Positions 5,101 to 10,851 of a stretch of DNA of 13,252 bases are shown piece by piece. A program made the translations under genes and the position numbers. Source of the stretch: GW2011-AR5 sp041645025 (GTDB lineage Archaea > Aenigmatarchaeota > Aenigmatarchaeia > GW2011-AR5); assembly GCA_041645025.1 (NCBI GenBank), contig JBAZQV010000024.1, positions 1 through 13,252 of the forward strand, written 5' to 3'. Within the stretch, counting starts at the first letter, position 1. Each line of letters starts with the position of its first letter. Below the pieces are notes generated by a model, which did not search any database, was not told the DNA's origin, and saw only the letters and a program-made list of their open reading frames with translations.

Positions 5101-6791
5101 TTGGAATATCAGTGACAGGAAACAGCATTGCATCTTCCAACGCAACAATACAATCCCAGGCAAGACTGACATTCAGCACGATTACATCTACAGCAGCCTG
5201 GATAATGAATGGAACAACCGGCCCGAACAGCACGACAATAACAGTGCCTGTAACAAACGCCGGCCACGCAACCGCAAACCTGACTTCTGTCGTGGCTACG
5301 ATGTACAATGCCGTAACAGCTGAAAACGCATCCACCAACTTCACGATAACACGGGCTGATTCAGTCACATCAGTTAGCGGCGGAGTTACCACAACGCTGA
5401 ACTTCACGATAAATGCGACAACAGCATCCCAGCTTAATGGTCTTGTCAATGTAAGCGTGACATTATTATACAACGACAGCAACACGCTTGTTGCTTCAGC
5501 TAACAGCCCTACAGAAACAAATACTTCGGGACTGTTTGGTCTTGATAGTACTGTGCCAACATCACAGATTGTGTTGCCTTCAAATAATTTGTTTTTGAAG
5601 GGCACGCAGGATGTTAATTTCACTTTGAACGACACCGCGTCAGGTGTCAACAGCAGTTCGCTTGTGTTCCAGGTAAATGGAACAACAAGAACAGCAACAT
5701 GCTCGCCATCCGGCCTAAACTTTACATGCAACTTTTCATGGGCTACTAGCGGTGGTTCTTACTCCGACGGAGTCTACAAGCTGATAGTTAATGTAAGCGA
5801 CAACGCAACCAATGCAGCAGCGAGAAGCGAGGTAAACGTAACAGTGGACAACACAGCGCCTGCATTCTCTGGCGACAATGTGACTGTGAGCCTGATAAAC
5901 ACCACGCTTACAACAGTATTCTCTGTTAACATAACAGAAAGAAACTTCAACGCCAGCAAGACCTTCATAGGCGTCAGAAACCTGACAAATGCAACCGTAA
6001 GAAACTTTGCTGCTACATGTAGCAATGTTGCCACAAACGTGTGGAACTGTAACGCAACATGGAACGGAAAGGACGACAGTGCCGCAAACGTGGCTGACGG
6101 CAATTATACATTCACGGCGAACTCAACAGATAACGCATCAGCATACGGCGCGTTCAATTCAACCACGGTAGTGGTATTTACAAGCGATACTACCCCGCCA
6201 TCGGTAACATGGAGCGGTCCAAACGGTACTATAACATCAACTACACCAGCTCTACTTGTCAATACAACCGAGTCTGCTACGTGCAAGTGGGACACAGCAG
6301 ACATGTCCTATTCGATCATGTCAAATACATTTACCGGTACAGGACTGACACACAACTACACGCTGTCGTCGCAGACCGACGGTCGTAAGTCGTTCTCCGT
6401 AAGATGCCAGGACACAATAGGAAACGTAATGACCGCTTCCTCTGGGATATTGTTTGAAATAAACACAGCAGGAAACTTCAACTTCACATCGCCTAATTCC
6501 GGTTATTTTACCAAAGGCCTGAAGACAATGACTATACCGATTCAGTCCGAAATGGAACGGTTCGGTAAAAATGCAACAAATACAGGCAACTTCAACTTCA
6601 CGTCAGTACTTGACAGTCTCGGCACCAGTTGGAGCTACATGTATTATAACATAAATGGCACGAGCGCGGGCTGGGTACTGGCAACAAGAACCGATCCTGG
6701 CGGCTCAACGCTTAAGTACGTCAACAACACGAACATAGGAGAGACGTACTTAATAAATATAACAGCAGACAACGCGCGGTTTACGCTGTAA
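2112..6791 (+). CDS. Giant repeat-containing surface glycoprotein
   Basis: This 1559-residue protein is very probably exported and displayed outside the cell. Residues about 12-36 are one hydrophobic segment ending LPVFAGPG, usable as a cleaved signal or an N-terminal anchor. The rest is Thr/Ser/Asn/Gly-rich beta-sandwich-like sequence with about 23 N-X-S/T sequons in the first ~290 residues, so heavy N-glycosylation is expected. Four tandem ~158-residue repeats start at residues 383, 540, 700 and 859, each opening with L-S/A-I/V-TG and containing FNFxATGE. Ig-like modules follow from about 1147 (VPTSQIVLPSNN... VNFTLNDTASGV; DNTAPAFS), then a module with ATCKWDT... HNYTL... VRCQDTIGNV around 1390-1450. 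No C-terminal membrane helix or sorting motif is seen; the protein stops at ITADNARFTL. Likely an S-layer-associated protein or adhesin. The exact role is unknown. It has its own promoter and Shine-Dalgarno. Confidence 0.8.
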   Translation: MDAGQKGLMKGLIKTGLVFSAVLVAALMIFYVLPVFAGPGITLTRVAPSPANASNVSTVGTQGYFFVNFTSNESFVSIPILEVTNVSTSGVGSFPMTRNGTDATANYSSFNVTGLGNGTFAWRIAGVNTSSLGANQTFGNFTVTLGQIYNKVITNPGSGTTTNDVTPELRISANSTFLTNLSLAFYTSKAGVVQAIVNTTILNGTETYFNLTTLSNGTYTVTAELGNSADFKVNSTAITLTVRHLEANASVNVASVNAGAKQNYTFTITNNGTDDNTDSIDMINISYSAPGYADPAAGDIVCPTTTSLWNRSVDGNVKSIICLLPGPDDTKINPGVSKTILVENWSATNTGGLKLFSVVVRGSIGGGTTTVSNSPSTSVYGNLSITGTNRVASYTRLGSTNVTIISFNFSATGEQVNISEIIVTRNGTVTNADIVSVALYNSTKENAQTFNETGRIDPLAVNTSAPVNGRYNFSNLGFNVSSSQILIIVFNISSSATGGNTFNASIEGAADVVTTGGASAQAITETFATQRSSSSTLSALSITGTSRVASTTVIGTGNVTIISFNFTATGEAMNITGLNITLNGTQTTSDIVRVGLYNSSAAEAGVLDGSGVNYNLIQWNTSAPLNGRYNFSNIGFNVSVGTNVLLVVINVSSSATGGRTFNASIEGAADVVASGGVSGLSVTPTFASQRSGSSTIYGNLSITGASRVASYTRLGSTNVTVISFNFTATGEQMNISQITITRTGTVSDADVVSVALYNSTRAEAGIFNGTDAYDLIRWNTSVPSSGAYTFSSLGFNVSSGTTNVLLVVINVSSTATGGGVFGAGITSAASVTTTSGASGQSITETLATQISGNSTLSALAVTGGTLAPSTISVGQSAKGFLNLTFAATGETMNITSINITLTGNGTALNLSNVRIYRDEATAPGRFDSSDTLISIGAFNGNSVQLNLTPNIYNVSISIGTTVFFVTYNVSAIALNGSTVGAQMTPSGLAAVGNTSGLGISVTGNSIASSNATIQSQARLTFSTITSTAAWIMNGTTGPNSTTITVPVTNAGHATANLTSVVATMYNAVTAENASTNFTITRADSVTSVSGGVTTTLNFTINATTASQLNGLVNVSVTLLYNDSNTLVASANSPTETNTSGLFGLDSTVPTSQIVLPSNNLFLKGTQDVNFTLNDTASGVNSSSLVFQVNGTTRTATCSPSGLNFTCNFSWATSGGSYSDGVYKLIVNVSDNATNAAARSEVNVTVDNTAPAFSGDNVTVSLINTTLTTVFSVNITERNFNASKTFIGVRNLTNATVRNFAATCSNVATNVWNCNATWNGKDDSAANVADGNYTFTANSTDNASAYGAFNSTTVVVFTSDTTPPSVTWSGPNGTITSTTPALLVNTTESATCKWDTADMSYSIMSNTFTGTGLTHNYTLSSQTDGRKSFSVRCQDTIGNVMTASSGILFEINTAGNFNFTSPNSGYFTKGLKTMTIPIQSEMERFGKNATNTGNFNFTSVLDSLGTSWSYMYYNINGTSAGWVLATRTDPGGSTLKYVNNTNIGETYLINITADNARFTL
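3258..5160 (+). repeat. Four tandem ~158-codon repeats in the surface gene
   Basis: Unit starts are at about 3258, 3729, 4209 and 4686, so the steps are 157, 160 and 159 codons. Units 1 and 3 share YGN before the repeat start and SYTRLGSTNVT within it, while units 2 and 4 are both preceded by STLSA. Over the first 61 residues, hand counting gives about 80% identity for units 1 and 3 and about 66% for units 1 and 2. This suggests an A-B pair that was itself duplicated. Unit 4 is the most diverged. Confidence 0.8.
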
Positions 6792-6799
6792 AGGCCGAA

Positions 6800-6814
6800 T
6801 GACGCAAAGCGTCA
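6800..6814 (+). terminator. Intergenic hairpin between the two surface genes
   Basis: TGACGC (6800-6805) and GCGTCA (6809-6814) are perfect arms around AAA, 9 bases after the stop codon of the giant gene. Only T4 follows, at 6825-6828, so it may equally be an RNA processing or stability element. Confidence 0.35.
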
Positions 6815-6840
6815 GTCAATTATACTTTTCATTGGAAAAT

Positions 6841-6846
6841 GGGGTG
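6841..6846 (+). promoter_or_regulatory. Shine-Dalgarno that favours a GTG start at 6854
   Basis: GGGGTG ends 7 bases before GTG 6854. It overlaps the upstream in-frame ATG at 6839, which has no comparable site in front of it. The same GGTG core precedes the starts at 986 and 12172. Confidence 0.45.
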
Positions 6847-6853
6847 TAAATTA

Positions 6854-8455
6854 GTGAAAGTATTTTATATATTACCTCTGGTATTTGTTCTCTTTGCAGT
6901 CGCACATGCATCCTCACCATATTTTTTCAAGGGTTACGTTTTTGTAAACGGCTCTCTGGCTCCGAACGGAACTATTGTAGAAGTCTATGTTAATAGCGGT
7001 TCTTCTGCAGCAAATGCATTTATAGTTGGGCAAGGTGCCCCTGGGCAAGGACCATTAGAAGGTGCTGGTCGGTATTTAATATCATTCGTAGCAAATTCCG
7101 GAGACAGCGTCACATTCCGTGTAAATAATTTATCTCTTAATTCTGCTAATGGCACGAACACGTCTGCTCAAGCAATAAGTAGTTCTTTAACTGAGAATTT
7201 CAATCTCTCCGCTAACAAAACAGCTAACGGCGTTTCATGTTTATATGCAATAGGATGCAGCAGCGGCTTCTGTGCCGACAGTTATTGTTGCAACACAGCG
7301 TGCACTGACAGCAACTATGATTGCAATGTTGCAGGTTCCCTCGGCACATGTACTTCAACTGCTACGACAACCACAACAGGCGGTACTGGAGGGGGCGGCA
7401 CAGGTGTTGCAGCGGCATCAGAAACACAAACATTATCATCTGTTACTGCAGGTTCAACAGCTTCCGTTTCCATATCACAGTCAGCTAGTTTGGGCATAGA
7501 AAAAATAGAGTTTACAACTTCGACCGCCTTAACTAACGCACAGATAACCGTAAAGGAAACAACAGCAGCATCTGCCGGAGTTTCTGTTGCGATAGCGTCC
7601 ACAGAAGGTGCGGTTTACAAGTATCTGGAGATAACAAAGACAAACATTCAGGACTCCGGGATATCATCGGCCAAGATAAGCTTCAAGGTACCCAGATCGT
7701 GGTTTACTGCAAACAATATAGACAAGGCAACGGTTGCACTTAACAGGTTCTCAAATAGCGCGTGGTCAAAGCTGCCGACAACAGTAAGCAGTGAAGATTC
7801 TAGTTACGTTTATTTCGCAGCAACATCGCCTGGGTTCTCCACATTCGCGATAACAGGTGAAAAAGCCCAGCCTAGTGTGACATCTTTTTGCGGCAATAAC
7901 ACGCGCGAAGGCTCTGAGGGATGCGATGGAACAGATTTAGCGGGCCAGACTTGCGTATCAAAAGGTTATGCGAGCGGGACGCTGAAGTGCACGAACTGCG
8001 TGTTCGATGTTGGCGGGTGCGTAAGCGCGCCTTCCTTAACTATAACGTTGCCTACGGGCGGTCAGATCATATACGGCGCAACAGTTACTGTGACCACTAG
8101 CGTGAGCGGTTTCACGCTGGCCGCACCTACAGGAACAGTAGTTGAGGGCGAAGGGCACTTGCACATGTTCCTTGATGATAGAGCATACGTGCTTTCATCT
8201 GCAAGCAGCTACACATTTGATAATGTACCTTACGGTCAGCACACATTGCGCGTCGAGCTTCACAGGGGAGACCACTCCGCATTAAGTCCTCCAGTCACAA
8301 AGACAGTGACATTTTCTACAGCCCAGCAGGCAGTTCAACCACTTTCACCAACCCCTCCGCCAGAAAAAACAGATTACACTATAGTGTTAGTAGTGATCTT
8401 GATAATACTCGTTGTAGGCTACTTCTTTATGAAAAAATCAAAAATCAAGAAATAA
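6854..8455 (+). CDS. Surface protein with PGF-pre-PGF domain and C-terminal anchor
   Basis: The 533-residue protein (538 if ATG 6839 is used) is a membrane-anchored surface protein. It opens with a signal peptide, KVFYILPLVFVLFAVAHA, then an N-terminal beta domain with sequons. Residues about 126-165 form a Cys-rich segment (CSSGFC, YCCNTAC), followed by a TTTT/GGTGGGG linker. About 189-335 match the PGF-pre-PGF domain (YKYLEITKTNI, PRSWFTANNID, W..LPT, SPGFSTFAITG with P326-G-F). Residues 346-389 form a second Cys-rich motif (CGNNTREGSEGCDGTDL). About 394-491 form a beta domain with GHLHMFLDD at 434-442 and DHSALSPPV, like DUF4399-type domains; the histidines could bind metal. A single helix at about 508-526 and a basic tail KKSKIKK anchor it. 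There is no PGF-CTERM sorting tail. It is probably linked to the giant gene upstream. Its ligand is unknown. Confidence 0.75.
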   Translation: MKVFYILPLVFVLFAVAHASSPYFFKGYVFVNGSLAPNGTIVEVYVNSGSSAANAFIVGQGAPGQGPLEGAGRYLISFVANSGDSVTFRVNNLSLNSANGTNTSAQAISSSLTENFNLSANKTANGVSCLYAIGCSSGFCADSYCCNTACTDSNYDCNVAGSLGTCTSTATTTTTGGTGGGGTGVAAASETQTLSSVTAGSTASVSISQSASLGIEKIEFTTSTALTNAQITVKETTAASAGVSVAIASTEGAVYKYLEITKTNIQDSGISSAKISFKVPRSWFTANNIDKATVALNRFSNSAWSKLPTTVSSEDSSYVYFAATSPGFSTFAITGEKAQPSVTSFCGNNTREGSEGCDGTDLAGQTCVSKGYASGTLKCTNCVFDVGGCVSAPSLTITLPTGGQIIYGATVTVTTSVSGFTLAAPTGTVVEGEGHLHMFLDDRAYVLSSASSYTFDNVPYGQHTLRVELHRGDHSALSPPVTKTVTFSTAQQAVQPLSPTPPPEKTDYTIVLVVILIILVVGYFFMKKSKIKK

Positions 8456-8488
8456 AACATATAGGATAATCTTGACATTTTCACACGC

Positions 8489-8500
8489 ATTTAATTATTT
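8489..8500 (+). promoter_or_regulatory. TATA box of truD
   Basis: CATTTAATTATT is centred about 21-23 bases before the ATG at 8515 (or 25 before the second ATG at 8518). The mRNA would be leaderless, and no Shine-Dalgarno is visible. Confidence 0.45.
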
Positions 8501-8514
8501 CTAGTCAACCTAAG

Positions 8515-9504
8515 ATGATGTACTGGACAAAATCAAAGGGCACCGGCGGCGCCGTTCTGAAAGAAGAGGATTTTGTAGTCGATGAAATACCTTCTGGTAA
8601 ATTCTTTGTCAAGTATTCCCGCTCAGGCGGCGGAGTAAAGGTTATCAAAGGGCCTTACACTCTTGCCTTACTTAAAAAGAAAGGCATGACTACGAAAGAC
8701 GCTATAAAATTTATTCAAAGGAAGTTTAATCTAAAAAAGGATGAAATAGGCTATGCCGGCCTTAAGGACAAATTCGCGGTAACATCCCAATACATTACGC
8801 TGAGAGGCGAAATCAAAGAAATTAACGAGGAAAAAATCAAGCTTGCAAAAATAGGGTACACTGATAAGATGATGCAGGTTGGCGAGCTCATTGGAAACAG
8901 ATTTGCAATAAACCTTAGGAACTGCGACAACGCCAAAAATGTTACCGCTATCATAAATGAAATTAAAAAACGAGCGATGCCAAATTATTTTGGTCGGCAG
9001 CGTTTCGGCAGTCATGGCGATAACCACGAAGTGGGACGCCTTATTCTTAGACATGAATATGAGAAAGCATTAGAGTTAGTTAACAAAAGAGGAAGCAACA
9101 AAAAAAACCTGGAAGAGATTAGCAAGAAGGCACTGAAGTTCTTCATTCATGCTTATCAGTCTTTTTTATTTAACAAAGTTCTTGACGCTTATGTATCCAA
9201 GTATTCTAAGCCCTGCTTTGAGGAGTTCCCGCTGGTTGGCTATGATACCAAGTTGAAAAACGACTTTGCATCCGAGCAGATAAAAAAGGTTCTGGAAAAA
9301 GACAAAATAAATATCAAGGACTTTTCAATCCGCTGGCTGAGCATACGCTGCAACGGCTCATCTAGAAATGCTTTTGTAAATGTAGACGAGTTGAGCTGCA
9401 AGACCGAAGGCAACAGCATTGATCTTATTTTTACGCTGCCAAAAGGTTCCTATGCAACAACCCTTCTGCGCGAGATAACAAAAACGACCCCTCAGGCTTT
9501 GTAG
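8515..9504 (+). CDS. truD: tRNA pseudouridine synthase TruD
   Basis: The enzyme converts a uridine in tRNA to pseudouridine (position 13 in the bacterial enzyme; archaeal and eukaryotic relatives also modify other sites). It acts in the cytoplasm without a cofactor. The TruD signature GYAGLKDKFAVTSQ covers residues 79-92, with the catalytic aspartate D85. NYFGRQRFG (157-165), FFIHAYQSFLFNKVLDAY and the C-terminal LPKGSYATTLLREITK are the other family motifs, all intact. At 329 residues it is shorter than many archaeal TruD proteins, apparently because the insertion domain before the PLVGYDTKL stretch is small. ATG 8515 is followed by a second ATG at 8518; a TATA box 20-25 bases upstream indicates a leaderless transcript. 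The neighbours have no obvious link to tRNA modification, so this looks like a housekeeping gene set among envelope genes. Confidence 0.93.
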   Translation: MMYWTKSKGTGGAVLKEEDFVVDEIPSGKFFVKYSRSGGGVKVIKGPYTLALLKKKGMTTKDAIKFIQRKFNLKKDEIGYAGLKDKFAVTSQYITLRGEIKEINEEKIKLAKIGYTDKMMQVGELIGNRFAINLRNCDNAKNVTAIINEIKKRAMPNYFGRQRFGSHGDNHEVGRLILRHEYEKALELVNKRGSNKKNLEEISKKALKFFIHAYQSFLFNKVLDAYVSKYSKPCFEEFPLVGYDTKLKNDFASEQIKKVLEKDKINIKDFSIRWLSIRCNGSSRNAFVNVDELSCKTEGNSIDLIFTLPKGSYATTLLREITKTTPQAL

Positions 9505-9527
9505 AAATCTCTTCACGTAAAAAGAAT

Positions 9528-9536
9528 ACTTTAATA
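9528..9536 (+). promoter_or_regulatory. TATA box of the lipoprotein gene
   Basis: ACTTTAATA is centred about 27 bases before the ATG at 9559, again predicting a leaderless mRNA. Confidence 0.45.
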
Positions 9537-9558
9537 GATTAGGATAAAACTGATAAAG

Positions 9559-10119
9559 ATGAGAAAAATAATCATACTGCTGCTTTTATTGTCTGTTATT
9601 TTAGTTGCCGGCTGCACAGAACAGCAGCCTATTACAGAGATTTCTGTGCAGGGTCATGGCAATGAGATCTACACATTTTCAAATGATATACGAGAATCCC
9701 TGCGCGTTAAGACGAACGACCCCGAAGGAATAATGATTATCGGTGCGACGTTTACTGATATGAACGTCGTTTTTGACGGCACAAACCAGCAGGACAATGC
9801 ATATTTTCGTGTTGTGATGACAAACATAATTGCCAAACTGCCTGTTTTTTATTCCTATGAGGGTAGGCTAATTTCGTTTAATGCATATTATTTCATAGGT
9901 GACACGTGGTACAAGTCCGCAAACGAAACAATAGAGAAGCCGAACTTTTCCTCCCCTATCTTGTGGCTTTCCGGACCTTCTACAGGCGCAAAGGATACAT
10001 CATTGAATCTTGTCAATAACACAATCCACCTTAGCGGAACCGACTACAAAAACCTTACGCTGGCTGGCGATAAGCTTGTTCTTCTTTTCTTCGGAATAGA
10101 CAATATTGATAAAATTTAG
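9559..10119 (+). CDS. Small lipoprotein of unknown function
   Basis: The 186-residue product begins with a textbook lipoprotein signal: MRK, a Leu/Ile-rich stretch, then the lipobox LVAGC with the lipid-bearing cysteine at residue 19. The mature part should sit on the outer face of the cytoplasmic membrane. Features visible in it are EIYTFSNDIRESLRVKTNDPEG near its start, a central region with DNAYFRVVMTNIIAKLPVFYSY, and several sequons (NET, NFS, NNT, NLT). I have the impression that F-x-ND-I-R-x-x-L phrases recur in uncharacterised lipoproteins of DPANN archaea, but I cannot search to confirm that. A TATA box about 27 bases before the ATG supports this start. It converges with the Yip1-family gene and is followed directly by copy 2 of the dispersed element. 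No enzyme motif is apparent. Confidence 0.8.
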   Translation: MRKIIILLLLLSVILVAGCTEQQPITEISVQGHGNEIYTFSNDIRESLRVKTNDPEGIMIIGATFTDMNVVFDGTNQQDNAYFRVVMTNIIAKLPVFYSYEGRLISFNAYYFIGDTWYKSANETIEKPNFSSPILWLSGPSTGAKDTSLNLVNNTIHLSGTDYKNLTLAGDKLVLLFFGIDNIDKI

Positions 10120-10120
10120 T

Positions 10121-10170
10121 AGTAAATAAGGCAGCGAACCATTGCACGCTTTTAGCAACAGAATCAAAGA
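10121..10170. repeat. Dispersed intergenic element, copy 2
   Basis: It starts two bases after the lipoprotein stop. AGTAAATAAGGC (10121-10132), GCAC (10144-10147) and TTTAGCAACAG (10151-10161) match copy 1 at 149-186 in the same order and orientation. Read on the minus strand, both copies contain a V-A-K ... A-L ... T ... K reading phase, so a decayed small ORF is possible. Confidence 0.4.
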
Positions 10171-10180
10171 CGAAGATTGG

Positions 10181-10186
10181 TTTTTT
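10181..10186 (+). terminator. T6 tract after the lipoprotein gene
   Basis: A run of six T lies in the 92-base gap between two convergent genes and may end the lipoprotein transcript. No strong stem precedes it. No matching T tract is seen for the minus-strand gene. Confidence 0.3.
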
Positions 10187-10211
10187 AGCAAGCCTTTATT
10201 GCTTATCTTAC

Positions 10212-10715
10212 CTACACAGGAGAAATAAGATATGTTTGGGTAATGAGTGTGAGTATTGCAAGTATAATAGCTATGCCAATAACAACCAGCGTTGCCTGTT
10301 TCTGACTTTTCTTTAGTTTGACCTCAAGACCAACTTTGATGAATATTAGGGACCATATAATGGCTATCAACTTTACAATCCCGTGAGGAACCCATCCAAG
10401 GATAAGAGCCGGCGTAGCCGCATAGGCAACTATGAACAAAGTCTTATCAAAACACGTTCTGTTTATTTTCCTAAACGCCATTAGCATCAGCGCCACTATG
10501 AGAATCAGAATACCGCTTACAGTAGCGATGGCTATTCCAATAAAGCTCTGAGCAAAGCTCGCAGTAAGCTTCGTAGTTGTCCACCCTTCGTAAATGGTGA
10601 ATGTTGTCAAAAGTGAAAACAAGAGCGTAAGTAAAATTATCTGTATGACATCTCTATTGAGATTATTTTTATTTTTCTCAAAGAACAGATCAGAATCCTT
10701 AAGCAGTATTTTCAT
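10212..10715 (-). CDS. Yip1-family integral membrane protein
   Basis: This 167-residue protein has about five membrane segments (near residues 22-41, 58-81, 91-108, 112-131 and 141-162) after a polar N-terminus, DSDLFFEKNKNNLNRD. The sequence around segments 3-5 has the Yip1-domain pattern: a proline-containing YAATPALILGWVP, then IIWSLIFIKVGLEV, then a basic KKSQKQA before the last helix. Prokaryotic Yip1 proteins are common in archaea, but their function is poorly known; eukaryotic relatives act in membrane trafficking with Rab GTPases. The gene is convergent with the lipoprotein gene and divergent from the glycosyltransferase operon, with its own TATA-like box upstream. No catalytic residues are evident. 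The family call is fairly safe; the role is open. Confidence 0.7.
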   Translation of the reverse strand: MKILLKDSDLFFEKNKNNLNRDVIQIILLTLLFSLLTTFTIYEGWTTTKLTASFAQSFIGIAIATVSGILILIVALMLMAFRKINRTCFDKTLFIVAYAATPALILGWVPHGIVKLIAIIWSLIFIKVGLEVKLKKSQKQATLVVIGIAIILAILTLITQTYLISPV

Positions 10716-10737
10716 TTTCTTCCGCTATCTCCAGACA

Positions 10738-10748
10738 TTTAATAAAAT
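10738..10748 (-). promoter_or_regulatory. TATA-like box of the Yip1-family gene
   Basis: On the minus strand this reads ATTTTATTAAA, centred about 28 bases before the ATG at 10715, so the transcript is probably leaderless or nearly so. Confidence 0.4.
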
Positions 10749-10806
10749 AGATATTGTAGACAGTTCCTATTAATATGATTTATAGCAATAATAGCATAAA
10801 TTAGCA

Positions 10807-10816
10807 CTTATAAAAA
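10807..10816 (+). promoter_or_regulatory. TATA box of the glycosyltransferase operon
   Basis: CTTATAAAAA is centred near 10812. Initiation about 26 bases downstream falls near 10838, giving a short leader before ATG 10852. This argues against the in-frame TTG at 10837 as the start. Confidence 0.5.
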
Positions 10817-10851
10817 GGCTTGGTAAATTAATAGGGTTGGATGATTGCTGT

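Noticed and set aside
3258..5160. CRISPR-like or satellite repeat array
   Set aside because: The units are ~475 bases, in frame and diverged at the nucleotide level while conserved in protein, which is domain duplication.
3290..5731. Long minus-strand open frames opposite the giant surface gene (3290-3949, 4427-4933, 5009-5731)
   Set aside because: They are shadows caused by the Thr/Asn/Ser-rich codon pattern of the real gene. They have no domains, no starts with promoters, and conflict with a strongly supported protein.
10000..10191. Minus-strand 63-codon frame overlapping the lipoprotein end
   Set aside because: It overlaps a clear lipoprotein gene and has no family features. Its neighbourhood is discussed only as the dispersed element.
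10837..10851. TTG 10837 as start of the first glycosyltransferase
   Set aside because: It falls at the predicted transcription start and has no Shine-Dalgarno; ATG 10852 is better placed.
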